Part shown: positions 32,696 to 41,759 of the stretch, piece by piece
Numbering within the stretch: position 1 is the first letter of the stretch
How the letters are laid out: every line of letters begins with the position of its first letter
Source: UBA1479 sp038109305
Lineage (GTDB): Bacteria; Pseudomonadota; Alphaproteobacteria; Rhodospirillales; Casp-alpha2
Reading direction: 5' to 3'
DNA length: 64,000 nt
Assembly (NCBI GenBank): GCA_038109305.1
Contig: JAYNIR010000004.1
Location: 113,813-177,812 of the forward strand
The notes under the pieces: generated by a model
The model's database searches: none
Seen by the model: the letters and a program-made list of their open reading frames with translations, nothing else
What the model was told of the DNA's origin: nothing
Made by a program: the position numbers and the translations under genes

Positions 32696-33766
32696 TCAGC
32701 CCGCGTCCGGCCACGCCGCGTAAATGCCGCCGCGCGGTTCACCCGGCACCACCGAGCCCCACCGTTCCTTGAACCACGGCGGCAGCGGTCGCGAGTTGGG
32801 AACGCTCAGCCACGCGCGCAGCATGTGGCGCTTTTTATCCAAGTCTTCGTGGTCGACGTAATCGGTGCGGGCGTGAAACACGGCGTAGTTGTTGACCAGT
32901 TCCACATCTCCCGGCTCAAGATCGAAAGCGAAGCTGCATTCCGGGCGCATGGAAACGCGCTCCATCAGATCGATCGCCGCGTCCATGCGGGGCGTCAGCT
33001 TGGGCGCGTCGTCATAGCGCTGAGCTGAGCGGATATAGCCCCTCGGCACCATGCGGGCGGTGATCAGCCCGTCCGACCAGTTCATGATCGGCAGCACGAA
33101 ATAGGGCGTGTCCGGTTCGTCCGGGCGGCCCGGCTCGCCCCGCCGGTCGAAGGCGAAGGGACGGAACAGTTCCGCCGTCAGCTCCGGGTCTTCCGTCCAC
33201 ATGGCGTTGAACAGGGTCGGGATGCTGGCCAGCCGCGATTGCCCGCCCGACTTCGCCGCGCGGCGGCAGAGCAGCATCAGCACGTCGCAGGAATCGTTAT
33301 GGAAGAACAGTTCTTCCGTCGTCTGGTAATTGCGGACCTTGGTGTCCTGGGTCGACAGGCCCAGGTCGCGCACGTGGCCCAGCAGGTGGCCCGCCGAATT
33401 CTGGCTCATGGGATGGCCCAAATTCACCATCATGCCCCAGAACAGGATTTCCGCGTCGCCGTCGGAAAGGTCGTCGTTGGGGATGCCGCGGAGGATGGAA
33501 AACCCGTTGCCGGTTTCAAGATCGTCGCGGATCGCCTGCAATTCGGCGGCCAGCGACGGCAGGGGAAAATCCGCCTTGGTGAAATGCGGCGCCTTCTTGC
33601 CGACCTGCTTCACCGTTTCGACGGCGGCCATCAGTTCCTCGAGCGCCCGATCGGACCACCGGGTAATCCAGGTATCGTTGCCTTGAAAATCCCGGCCCTG
33701 CCACTGGCACGGGTTTTCGATGGGGCCGCCGGGAATGGGGAAAACGTCGTCCGGTGTGATCGGCAT
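32696..33766 (-). CDS. TauD/TfdA family dioxygenase
   Basis: This 356-residue Fe(II)/2-oxoglutarate oxygenase has the first two metal ligands in EELFFHNDSCD (H156, D158), a distal His in VNNYAVFHARTDY and an Arg in HMLRAWLSVPNSR for 2-oxoglutarate. The sequence differs clearly from the TauD at 25023-25883, having a long N-terminal extension (residues 1-85), and belongs to the broader TfdA clade whose substrates include carboxylates, betaines and sulfonates. It is in tandem with sulfatase B and just downstream of TctC, hinting that it oxidises the desulfated or imported compound. Confidence 0.87.
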   Translation of the reverse strand: MPITPDDVFPIPGGPIENPCQWQGRDFQGNDTWITRWSDRALEELMAAVETVKQVGKKAPHFTKADFPLPSLAAELQAIRDDLETGNGFSILRGIPNDDLSDGDAEILFWGMMVNLGHPMSQNSAGHLLGHVRDLGLSTQDTKVRNYQTTEELFFHNDSCDVLMLLCRRAAKSGGQSRLASIPTLFNAMWTEDPELTAELFRPFAFDRRGEPGRPDEPDTPYFVLPIMNWSDGLITARMVPRGYIRSAQRYDDAPKLTPRMDAAIDLMERVSMRPECSFAFDLEPGDVELVNNYAVFHARTDYVDHEDLDKKRHMLRAWLSVPNSRPLPPWFKERWGSVVPGEPRGGIYAAWPDAG

Positions 33767-33836
33767 CTGGGCATCCCCCCGGCGTGCGGGTCGGCGCCTT
33801 ATACGCAGCGACCCGCATGAAACCGGTTTGGATTAG

Positions 33837-33877
33837 AAAAAGGGCGGTCCGGCCCCTCGCGCCCGAGGAGCCGGACC
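33837..33877 (-). terminator. Rho-independent terminator after tctC
   Basis: On the minus strand GGTCCGGC plus CCTC pair with GAGG plus GCCGGACC, followed at once by GCCCTTTTT. The hairpin lies directly after the tctC stop at 33885, so most tctC transcripts should end before the TauD-like gene, which then needs its own promoter or read-through. Confidence 0.75.
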
Positions 33878-33884
33878 GGTCAGC

Positions 33885-34871
33885 TTACTTCTTGACCTTA
33901 AGGCCGACCTTTTCGGCGATGACCTTGAAGGTTTCATACTGCTTCTTGACGAAGGCCTTGGTTTCGGCCGGCGGCATGATCGCGGGGATGGAGCCCAGGC
34001 CCTTGGTCATCTTGTTCCAGGCTTTGTCCTTGCTCATGGAAGCGAGCGTCGCAACCCACTTGTCGACGACTTCCTTGGGCAGGTCCTTGGGCCCCCAGAC
34101 GCCGGACCAGCCGACGATGACTTCCAGGTTCGGGTGGCCGACTTCCTTGGCCGTCGGCACGTCGGGGATGGTGTCGACGCGTTTCGGCGTGGACACCACC
34201 AGCGCCCGCAGCTTGCCGCCGCGGATCTGGCTGATCACGCCCGACAGGTTCTGGAAGATCATGTCCGCGTGCCCGCCGGCCACGGCCGCCGCCGCCTTGC
34301 CGCCGCCCTTGAACGGAATGTGGGTCAGCGCATCGGGCTTCATGCCCAGGTCGTTCAGCACGATGACCATAGCGACGTGCAGCAGCGTGCCGACGCCGGC
34401 CGACGAATAGGACATCTTCTTGCCCGACGCGATGGCCTTTTTCAGGTCGTCGAAGGTCTTGTAGGGGCTGTCCGCCTTGACCGCGAGGACGAAGGGGTTC
34501 TTTTCCAGAAGGCCCAGGAAGGTGAAGTCATCCCACTTATAAGGGATGTTCGGGTTGATTGCCGGCACGGCGGCCTGCGAGCCGACGCGCGACAGCAATA
34601 CCGTGTAGCCGTCCGGCTTGGACTTGGCGACATAGGTCGACCCGGTGACGCCCGCCGCGCCCGTGCGGTTGACCACCAGAACGCCGTTGCCGAGGTAACC
34701 CGGCGCCGTCGCGGAAACGATGCGCGCGGCCAGGTCGGACGAGCCGCCCGGACCGTAAGGAGCCACCAGCGTGACCGGTTTGGTGGGATATTCTGCGAGG
34801 GCCTGGCCGGTCGCGAAAACCACAGCCAAGGCAGCCAGCGCGCCCTTCAGGACGCCGGAACGGAAAAACAT
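33885..34871 (-). CDS. tctC: Tripartite tricarboxylate transporter substrate-binding protein (TctC/Bug)
   Basis: This 328-residue periplasmic Bug-type protein has a signal peptide cut after about residue 26 (FATGQALA), the mature start EYPTKPVTLVAPYGPGGSSD, then NRTGAAGVTGSTYVAKSKPD and FKGGGKAAAAVAGGHADM, all family signatures of ligand carboxylate binding. It is divergent from the ROK-tctB-tctA group across a 185-base control region. Bug proteins bind carboxylates from citrate to aromatic acids; with sulfatases around it, a sulfated or sulfonated carboxylate is a reasonable guess. Confidence 0.93.
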   Translation of the reverse strand: MFFRSGVLKGALAALAVVFATGQALAEYPTKPVTLVAPYGPGGSSDLAARIVSATAPGYLGNGVLVVNRTGAAGVTGSTYVAKSKPDGYTVLLSRVGSQAAVPAINPNIPYKWDDFTFLGLLEKNPFVLAVKADSPYKTFDDLKKAIASGKKMSYSSAGVGTLLHVAMVIVLNDLGMKPDALTHIPFKGGGKAAAAVAGGHADMIFQNLSGVISQIRGGKLRALVVSTPKRVDTIPDVPTAKEVGHPNLEVIVGWSGVWGPKDLPKEVVDKWVATLASMSKDKAWNKMTKGLGSIPAIMPPAETKAFVKKQYETFKVIAEKVGLKVKK

Positions 34872-35056
34872 AGGATTGGTCCCTCCCTAGATGCCGCCTT
34901 CGAATGGCCTTCCTTCAAAAAACGGCGGAAAATATGAGTTTAAGGCCGATTTGAGCTCTTGTTCCCGGTCATGAAATCATTTTTGATTACAGTAAGCAAC
35001 TATCATATGGTGACCGGAAAGGGCGGCCGTCACGCATGTCAAGGGAGGCGCCGGGC

Positions 35057-36265
35057 ATGACTTCTGAAACCAGAAACCGGTTCGATCTGGGGCGCACCAA
35101 CCGGCGCGTGGTGCTGGGCACCGTGGTCCTGAACGGCCCCCTGCCCCGCACCGAAATCGCCAATGCCACGGGGCTGACCCCCGCCGCCATTTCGCGCATT
35201 ACCCGCGACCTAATCGACGCCGGCCTGCTGATCGAATTGCCCAACGGCGCCGACGACCACCAGGACGATCGGCGCGGGCCCGGCCGCCGGTTCGTGCACC
35301 TGGACGTCAATGCCGACGGCGGCTACGTGCTCGGCATTGGCGTCAACGTCTTCGCGCAGTCGGTGACCCTCGCCGATCTGAAAAACCGCCGCATCGCCCG
35401 CCAGGACCTGAAGCTCAGCGACCTGACCGATCCGGACCGCGTGATCGACGCCCTGACGCGCGTCGCCAAGGACATGACGGCGCGGCATGTGCCGGACCGC
35501 CGCCGCCTGCTCGGCGCCTGCGTCGCGTTTACCGGCGCGGTCGATCCGGTATCCGGCGTCGTCCGCACCTCCCCCTACTTGCGCTGGGGAGAAGTCGCCC
35601 TGGGTGCCCGGATCGAACGGGCGCTCGGCATGCCGGTCCACATCGAAAACCTGAACGTCGCCCTGGCCCAGGCCGAATCCCGGTTCGGCATCGCCCGCGG
35701 CATCACCAACATGCTGACGGTCAACTGTTCGCTCGGCATCGGCGCGTCGCTGTTTATGGACGGGCGCGTCGCCCGCGGCCACGACTGTTCAGCCGGCCTG
35801 ATCGGCGGCATGGTCCCACCGGGGGGAGACGGGCAGACGCTCGACATGGTGGCCGGCGGCCACGCCGTCCTGAAAACGCTTCACGGCGATACGGTCCGCG
35901 TTCCCGAAAAGCCGTCGAACGAATTGGCCGACATGCTGCTCGCCGCCATCGACCGCGCCAACGCCGGCGACGCCCAGGCCCGCGCCGCCTTTGCCGACGC
36001 CGGGGGGGCGCTGGGCCGGACGCTCCGCCACTTTGCCGAACTCCTGCGGCCCGAAGCCGTCGCCATCGCCGGTCCCGTGACCAACTCGCCCGACTATATC
36101 GACGCCTGCCGCGGAGCGATTGCCGGCGGCCCGGGCGCCTACGCCCCCGCCTTTCTGACCAGCGGCCTGAGCCCGCAGGGGGCGGCCCGCTGGGTGGCGA
36201 TCGACGAATTCCTGCTCGAGCGTGATTTAAACCTGGACGACCTCAAACTATCGAAGGCAGCATAA
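35057..36265 (+). CDS. ROK family transcriptional regulator
   Basis: This 402-residue NagC/XylR-like protein has an N-terminal winged HTH (RVVLGTVVLNGPLPRTEIAN, GLTPAAISRITRDLIDAGLL) and a C-terminal ROK sugar-kinase-like domain (YVLGIGVNVFAQSVTLADL, LLGACVAFTGAVDPVSG, MPVHIENLNVALAQAE). The zinc-binding CxCGxxGC motif typical of active ROK kinases is missing, so it is a regulator only. ATG 35057, with AGGGAGG upstream, is preferred to ATG 35036. Position between divergent tctC and tctBA makes it the probable local repressor, released by a carbohydrate-like ligand. Confidence 0.9.
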   Translation: MTSETRNRFDLGRTNRRVVLGTVVLNGPLPRTEIANATGLTPAAISRITRDLIDAGLLIELPNGADDHQDDRRGPGRRFVHLDVNADGGYVLGIGVNVFAQSVTLADLKNRRIARQDLKLSDLTDPDRVIDALTRVAKDMTARHVPDRRRLLGACVAFTGAVDPVSGVVRTSPYLRWGEVALGARIERALGMPVHIENLNVALAQAESRFGIARGITNMLTVNCSLGIGASLFMDGRVARGHDCSAGLIGGMVPPGGDGQTLDMVAGGHAVLKTLHGDTVRVPEKPSNELADMLLAAIDRANAGDAQARAAFADAGGALGRTLRHFAELLRPEAVAIAGPVTNSPDYIDACRGAIAGGPGAYAPAFLTSGLSPQGAARWVAIDEFLLERDLNLDDLKLSKAA

Positions 36266-36270
36266 CCATC

Positions 36271-36789
36271 ATGACATCCGCGAAACGAGATATCTGGATC
36301 GGCGGCGTCGCCATGGCCATTGCGGCGCTGGGCGAATTCGTCGTCATTCCGCTGGGCGTGACCGTGCCGTCCTCCATCAAAGTTCTGGCGCTGTCGCCGG
36401 ATTTCTGGCCGCGCATCATCATGTTCCTGCTGGCGGGCGCCGGCGCGATGATCCTGTTTCAGGGCCTGGCGGCCGGCAAGCTTCCCATCGCCCCCCCGCC
36501 GGTGAAGCTGGAGGGCGATAACGAAGTCGTCCACTTCCCCATGAAGGCGCAGGTGATCCGCGTCACTGCCGCATTCGCCGGCCTGTTCGTTTTCTATGCG
36601 CTTTCGCCGTTCATCGGCATGGTTGTCGGCTGCATGGTGCTGGTCACCCTGGCGACCCGGATCCTGGGCGTGCAGTCCTGGGCGAAGTCGCTGGCCCTCG
36701 CGGTCATCCTGCCTGTGGTGCTCTATTTCTTTTTCGCCAATGTCGCGCAAGTCCCCATTCCCTTAGGCCTGTTCGAAGATCTTCGGTAA
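36271..36789 (+). CDS. tctB: Tripartite tricarboxylate transporter TctB
   Basis: This 172-residue small membrane subunit has four hydrophobic segments (WIGGVAMAIAALGEFVVIPL, FWPRIIMFLLAGAGAMILF, ITAAFAGLFVFYAL-like and a last helix LALAVILPVVLYFFFAN). This matches the TctB size and topology. It starts five bases after the ROK gene, so regulator and transporter are co-transcribed, and TctA follows 12 bases later. Confidence 0.88.
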   Translation: MTSAKRDIWIGGVAMAIAALGEFVVIPLGVTVPSSIKVLALSPDFWPRIIMFLLAGAGAMILFQGLAAGKLPIAPPPVKLEGDNEVVHFPMKAQVIRVTAAFAGLFVFYALSPFIGMVVGCMVLVTLATRILGVQSWAKSLALAVILPVVLYFFFANVAQVPIPLGLFEDLR

Positions 36790-36801
36790 AGGACCGGCCC
36801 C

Positions 36802-38298
36802 ATGGACATGGACATCATTCAACAGGCGTTTCAGATTTTCTTCGCCGTCGACAACTTTATCGCCATCTTCGCCGGCGTCGTCATCGGCGTGATCGTCGGC
36901 GCGATCCCCGGCATGACCACGCCCATGGGCGTGGCGCTGGTGCTGCCCTTTACCTTCACCATGCAACCGGTGACGGGCATCCTGCTGCTGCTAGGCGTGT
37001 ACAAGGGCGGGCTGTACGGCGGGTCGATCACCGCCATCCTGATCAAGGCGCCTGGCACGCCGGCGGCAAGCTGTACGGTGCTGGACGGCTTCCCCATGGC
37101 GCAGAAGGGCGAGGCGCAAAAGGCGCTGGACATGGCGCTTTACGCGTCGTGCTTCGCCGATTTCATCTCGAACCTGTCGCTGATCCTATTCACCGGCGCG
37201 CTGGCGGGTTTCGCGCTGCGCTTCGGCCCGCCGGAATTTTTCACCCTGATCGTGTTTTCCCTGACCATCATCGCCGGCGTTTCCGGCGACAGCCTGGCCA
37301 AGGGCATCTTGTCGGCCTCGTTGGGCCTGATCCTGGCGACCATCGGGCTCGACATCGTTTACGGCACCAACCGCTTTATCTTCGGCGAGGTCGAATTAAT
37401 GGGCGGCTTAAGCTTCATCCCCGTGCTGATCGGGCTGTTCGCGCTGCCGGAAATTCTCAACCAGTTCACAATCAAGATGGAAAAGCGCGCGTCCGCGGGC
37501 GCGCTCGGCAAGGCTGGCGCGACCTGGCAGGACTTCAAGAAATGCTTCAAGGCGATCATGCGGGGCTCGATCATCGGCGTCATCCTGGGCGCCATTCCGG
37601 GCATCGGCGGCTCGCCGGCGGCGTTCCTCAGCTATTCCGAAGCCAAGCGCACGTCGGACCACCCGGAAACCTTCGGCCGTGGTGAGATCGAAGGCGTGGC
37701 GGCGGCGGAATCCGGCAACAACGGCACCGCCGGCGCGACCATGATCCCGCTTCTGGCGCTGGGCGTGCCGGGCGACGTCATCACCGCCGTGATCCTGGGC
37801 GCATTTATGATTCACGGCCTGCGCCCAGGGCCGGTGATGTTCGAACAGAACCTCAACCTGATCTACGCCATCTTCATGGGGATCATGCTGTCGTCGGCGT
37901 ACCTGTTCATCGTCGGCAAGGTTTCGATCAGGGCCATTTCGAAGATCGCCAACATCCCCAACAACATGCTGTACCCGGCCGTGCTGGTGCTGTGCATTTA
38001 CGGCGCCTACGCCATCCACACCAACGTGTTCGACGTGATGGTCATGTTCCTGGTCGGCATCCTGGGCTTCGCCATGCTGAAGCTCGACATCCCAGCCGCC
38101 CCCTTCCTCATCGCGTTCATCTTGGGCCCCCTGCTGGAAGACAACTTCCGCCAGGGTCTGTTGATGGGCGACGGCGATGTTTCCATCTTTTTCCGAAACG
38201 AAATCTGCGCCATCTTCTGGGCGCTGACCGCGTTTTCGGTTTACTTCATGGTCAGGAATCACATCCGGGCGAAGCGCCGGAAAAAACCGACCGGTTGA
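36802..38298 (+). CDS. tctA: Tripartite tricarboxylate transporter TctA
   Basis: This 498-residue permease of the TctA family has multiple transmembrane helices and the repeated signature segments GVIVGAIPGMTTPMGVALVL near residue 35 and GVILGAIPGIGGSPAAFLSY near residue 260, with YKGGLYGGSITAILIKAPGT and GNNGTAGATMIPLLALGVPG as the ligand-gate glycine motifs. It works with TctB and periplasmic TctC (encoded divergently) as a sodium-dependent carboxylate importer. The downstream metallophosphoesterase starts 30 bases later. Confidence 0.94.
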   Translation: MDMDIIQQAFQIFFAVDNFIAIFAGVVIGVIVGAIPGMTTPMGVALVLPFTFTMQPVTGILLLLGVYKGGLYGGSITAILIKAPGTPAASCTVLDGFPMAQKGEAQKALDMALYASCFADFISNLSLILFTGALAGFALRFGPPEFFTLIVFSLTIIAGVSGDSLAKGILSASLGLILATIGLDIVYGTNRFIFGEVELMGGLSFIPVLIGLFALPEILNQFTIKMEKRASAGALGKAGATWQDFKKCFKAIMRGSIIGVILGAIPGIGGSPAAFLSYSEAKRTSDHPETFGRGEIEGVAAAESGNNGTAGATMIPLLALGVPGDVITAVILGAFMIHGLRPGPVMFEQNLNLIYAIFMGIMLSSAYLFIVGKVSIRAISKIANIPNNMLYPAVLVLCIYGAYAIHTNVFDVMVMFLVGILGFAMLKLDIPAAPFLIAFILGPLLEDNFRQGLLMGDGDVSIFFRNEICAIFWALTAFSVYFMVRNHIRAKRRKKPTG

Positions 38299-38328
38299 GT
38301 TTTTCCCTAAACGAAGGAACGAAAATCC

Positions 38329-40287
38329 ATGTCTCAGGATTTAGGCGAGCGCCTTTTCACTTATGCCGTCATCACCGACACGCATCTGAATCAGGGCGAA
38401 ACCGAATGCAATTCGCCATTCCAGGTCAACAAAATGGCCAACGGGCGCATGCGTCACGTGATACGCGATCTGAACACCCGCGAGGTCGATTTCGTCCTGC
38501 ATCTGGGCGATCTGCTACACCCGGTGCCGGCCATCCCGCACCTGTATGAACGCGCGGCCAAGCGCTTCAAGGATCAGGTTTCTGAACTGCGACACAAACT
38601 TTACGTCGTCCCCGGCAACCACGACATCGGCGACAAACCCGTCGAATGGGGCCCGGCGGGCGTCGTGCGGGACGAGTTCATCGCCCTTTGGAAAGAACAT
38701 TTCGGCCCGCAGTGGCAATCCTTCCGCCATAAGGGATGCCGCTTCATCACCATGGACACGCAAATCCTCAACACCGGGTTGAAAGCCGAAAAGGATCAGG
38801 AAAAGTGGCTCGAGGCGGAAATGAAGGACGCCAACAAAAAGGGCGATCGGATTTTCCTCAATTCGCACTTCCCGCCGTTCCTGACCTACGCGGACGAGGA
38901 CGAACACTACGACAACTTGGCCGAACCGGGCCGGTCGTGGATGCTGGGACTGATGAAGAAGCATAAGGTTGAAGCCTTCTTCGCCGGGCACGTCCACAAC
39001 TTCTGGTATCACCAGCACTATGGGACGCAATGCTGGCTGCTGCCGTCAACGGCCTTCGTCCGCCAGGACTATTCGGAAATGTATCGCGTCTCCCCCGCGC
39101 CGGATGCCGAACAGGGTCGAAACGACGCGCCCAAGCTGGGCTATTTCGTCGTCCACGTGCACAAAAAGGGCCACCTGTGCGAAATCGTCCGCACTTACGG
39201 CAAAGCTGTCAAACCGAACGACAAGATCGCCAAACCCGCCCCTCGCGTCGCGCCCGTGCACCCAATGGAAAGCCCGGTCACCAGATTTGGCTTCGACATG
39301 CGGCAGAACTGGCTGGAGGTCATCGAAATCCCGCCGTCGGGGGGCCTTGATGAATTCGATCGCAAACGGACGCGCAACGATTACGGCCTGATGGCGCTGA
39401 TGGAAATGGGGGTGCGGCGCATCCGCATCCCAGGCCGTGACCTGATGGATGCGGACCACCGGCGGCGGCTGGACGAACTGAAAGACCTGGGCTTTCTGTT
39501 CACGCTGTTCACCTTCGGCGTGCCCGACGCCAAACTGGCGAAGGCGATCCGGGGCGCGAAAGGCCTGGTCGATTGTTGGGAGGTTGCCCACCGTCCTAAC
39601 GCCATGGCCGAACTCGCGAAGGGCTGCGCACCTATCGCCAAGGCCATCGGCGCGGAGCTATATCTGTCGAAACTTCGCGGCAAGGACGCCATGGAAAAGG
39701 GCGGGGAGAAATATTACCACATGATCAACCACGGCTTCGTCGCGTCGGAGGCCAAGGAAGTCACAGCACTAAAGGGCCTGCCGGGCGTCACCGGCGCGAT
39801 CTTCCGGGTCGCCGGGGAAACGTCCCCTGCCCGAGCGGCCACGGACGCCGCCAAAATCTGCAAGCCGCTGGGCTTAAAGGCGTCTCTCCACATCCGCATG
39901 TCCTTGGGCAACCCCGGCGCGGTGCAGGCGGATGACACCTGGATCGCCAAGCGCGCGGCGGAGGCGCTCGCCGCATCGCAATCCGATAAATCCATCATGG
40001 CCTATTCCGACACTTTTGCCGACGTCGACCGGGGGTATTTCACCCGGTTGGGCGTTGTCGACCGGCGCTATAACCCTCGCGCGGGGTATTTCACCATCCG
40101 CCACCTGACCGGCGCAATTGCGCGAGCCGGTAAAAAAGCCTGGTGGCTCGGCGGCACCGGTCAAGTCGTCTCGGTCGGGAAAAGCGGCGGCAAAGGATCG
40201 GTGGTTGATCTAATGTCCGGCGAAATCAAACCCGGCGCGGCCAAGGCCGCCAGCAAGAAGCCCGTGATCTGGATCGGCGGCAAGTAA
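38329..40287 (+). CDS. Metallophosphoesterase fused to a large C-terminal domain
   Basis: This 652-residue protein has two regions. Residues about 10-270 are a calcineurin-like phosphoesterase with the five metal motifs: ITDTHLN (D17, H19), VLHLGDLLH, VPGNHDIGD, LNSHFPPF and FAGHVHNFW. Residues about 320-652 form a separate domain with barrel-like strands (NWLEVIEIPPSGGL, MGVRRIRIPGRDLMD, GLVDCWEVAHRPNAMAELAK, SIMAYSDTFADVDRGYFTR) that resembles a TIM-barrel glycoside-hydrolase-like or isomerase-like fold but which I cannot assign. There is no signal peptide. In the cluster it could remove phosphate from an intermediate. Its stop overlaps the CoA-transferase start (TAATG). Confidence 0.82.
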   Translation: MSQDLGERLFTYAVITDTHLNQGETECNSPFQVNKMANGRMRHVIRDLNTREVDFVLHLGDLLHPVPAIPHLYERAAKRFKDQVSELRHKLYVVPGNHDIGDKPVEWGPAGVVRDEFIALWKEHFGPQWQSFRHKGCRFITMDTQILNTGLKAEKDQEKWLEAEMKDANKKGDRIFLNSHFPPFLTYADEDEHYDNLAEPGRSWMLGLMKKHKVEAFFAGHVHNFWYHQHYGTQCWLLPSTAFVRQDYSEMYRVSPAPDAEQGRNDAPKLGYFVVHVHKKGHLCEIVRTYGKAVKPNDKIAKPAPRVAPVHPMESPVTRFGFDMRQNWLEVIEIPPSGGLDEFDRKRTRNDYGLMALMEMGVRRIRIPGRDLMDADHRRRLDELKDLGFLFTLFTFGVPDAKLAKAIRGAKGLVDCWEVAHRPNAMAELAKGCAPIAKAIGAELYLSKLRGKDAMEKGGEKYYHMINHGFVASEAKEVTALKGLPGVTGAIFRVAGETSPARAATDAAKICKPLGLKASLHIRMSLGNPGAVQADDTWIAKRAAEALAASQSDKSIMAYSDTFADVDRGYFTRLGVVDRRYNPRAGYFTIRHLTGAIARAGKKAWWLGGTGQVVSVGKSGGKGSVVDLMSGEIKPGAAKAASKKPVIWIGGK

Positions 40288-41525
40288 TGACGCGCCCGCC
40301 CCGCCCGCTCGAAGGCGTGCGCGTGCTGGACGCAAGCCACGTCGTCGCCGGCCCGTTCGCAACCTATCAGCTCTGCCTCATGGGGGCGGAGGCCGTCCGG
40401 GTCGAGCGCCTGGGCGGTGACGACTTCGTCCGCGTGCTCGGCGGCACGAAAGACATGATCGATGCCGGGCTCGGCAGTTCGTTCGTGTCGCAGAACGCCG
40501 GCAAGCGCTGCATCCTCATGGACCTGCGGGCCCCTGGCGCGCGGGAGGTGTTCCTCAAGCTCGCGGCGCAGTCCGACGTGCTGATGGAAAATTACCGCCC
40601 CGGCGCGTTCGACCGAATGGGTGTCGGCTATGGCGACGTCAGAAAGGTCAAACCGGACATCGTCTATTGCTCACTCACCGGATATGGGCCCGAAGGACCG
40701 CTTTCCAACGCGCCCGCCTACGATCACATCGTCCAGGGCATGTCGGGCTTGATGAGCATGAACGGGACGGATCAGTCGGGCCCCATGCGGGTCGGCCTGC
40801 CAATCACCGATTACATCGCCGGGCTAACGGCGGCGTTGGCCATCTCCGGGGCGCTGCATCAAAAGGCCATCACCGGCCGTGGCCAGAACCTGATCGTCCC
40901 TATGCTGTCGTCCGTCCTTGCCTTCATGGGGGCTATGGCGGTCGACCGGGAAACCTCGGGCGTTGAACGAGGCCTCAAGGGCAACCTTCCCTTTTCTGGC
41001 AGTCCCTTCGCCGGGCGCTTCGATACGGCCGACGGCCACATCGTCATCACCGCCAATACGCCAGCGCAGGCAACCCGCATGGTCGACGCGATGAATCTGC
41101 CGGGCCTCAAAGACATGGCGGTGCGGTTATCCGACTTGAATCCGGCGGAACGGGCGGACATCGCAACGGCGCTTCAAAAAACGTTCCGCACCGGTCCCGC
41201 CGATCAGTGGGAAGACATCCTCGACGCCGCCGGCGTGCCGGCGGGGAAGGTCCGTAATTTGGGGGAGATCATGGCCCACCCGCAAACCGCCGCCATGGGC
41301 ACGCTGGATCACCTGCCCATGCCGGGGATGGATACGCCGCTGACCATTCCGGGGCTCGGCTTCACGTCCGATGCCTGGGACCGTGCACCCCTGTCGGAAC
41401 CAGAGGTCGCGGGCGCCAGCACGCGCGAAGTCCTCTCGGGCCTGGGATATTCTGATGCGGAGATCGAGACGCTTGCCCTCGCTGGGGCCGTCGCTGGGCC
41501 CGGACTTCCCGAAAAAGACACATAA
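40287..41525 (+). CDS. CaiB/BaiF family (type III) CoA-transferase
   Basis: This 412-residue transferase has LEGVRVLDASHVVAGPFATY, AEAVRVERLGGDDFVRVLGG, DVLMENYRPGAFDRMGVG and the catalytic Asp expected in the VGLPITDYIAGLTAAL segment. It shares one base with the stop of the preceding phosphoesterase gene, so the two are translationally coupled and end the ROK-Tct operon. It would activate a carboxylic acid, perhaps the imported one, as its CoA thioester. It differs from the transferase at 8267-9496. Confidence 0.93.
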   Translation: MTRPPRPLEGVRVLDASHVVAGPFATYQLCLMGAEAVRVERLGGDDFVRVLGGTKDMIDAGLGSSFVSQNAGKRCILMDLRAPGAREVFLKLAAQSDVLMENYRPGAFDRMGVGYGDVRKVKPDIVYCSLTGYGPEGPLSNAPAYDHIVQGMSGLMSMNGTDQSGPMRVGLPITDYIAGLTAALAISGALHQKAITGRGQNLIVPMLSSVLAFMGAMAVDRETSGVERGLKGNLPFSGSPFAGRFDTADGHIVITANTPAQATRMVDAMNLPGLKDMAVRLSDLNPAERADIATALQKTFRTGPADQWEDILDAAGVPAGKVRNLGEIMAHPQTAAMGTLDHLPMPGMDTPLTIPGLGFTSDAWDRAPLSEPEVAGASTREVLSGLGYSDAEIETLALAGAVAGPGLPEKDT

Positions 41526-41610
41526 GACAAACCTTATCTATTCGCTCGCCCCGCACTGGGCCCCCGGAATCCAAGGCCCCGCGCCCTTTCCCGGGCCGTT
41601 CCGGGATTTA

Positions 41611-41625
41611 TTGTGCAGTGCACAA
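41611..41625. promoter_or_regulatory. Perfect palindrome upstream of SleB promoter
   Basis: TTGTGCAGTGCACAA is a perfect inverted repeat (TTGTGCA, one-base centre, TGCACAA) nine bases upstream of the TTGACT -35 element. Its position suits a dimeric activator, or a repressor at the promoter edge. A related half-site, TTGTGCAACGCAAAA, occurs upstream of the phasin gene. Confidence 0.5.
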
Positions 41626-41633
41626 ATTAACCA

Positions 41634-41661
41634 TTGACTTTCCCATAAAAAGCCCTATCTG
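41634..41661 (+). promoter_or_regulatory. Sigma-70-like promoter for cell wall hydrolase
   Basis: TTGACT (41634-41639) and TATCTG (41656-41661) are separated by 16 bases in a locally AT-rich stretch. The start codon used here lies about 100 bases downstream, with AGGA at 41747-41750. Confidence 0.5.
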
Positions 41662-41759
41662 CTCCATAGTGCGGAGCTTCATACGATGTCGCGGATGCGA
41701 TGTCCGTGTCCCGGCGCCTCGTTGTGGCCGCTGCTATGACATTTTTAGGAAATACGCTC

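Noticed and set aside
34983..35008. Promoter for the ROK gene (TTGATT ... TATCAT/CATATG)
   Set aside because: The spacing between the best -35 and -10 candidates is 12-14 bases, too short for a credible sigma-70 promoter.
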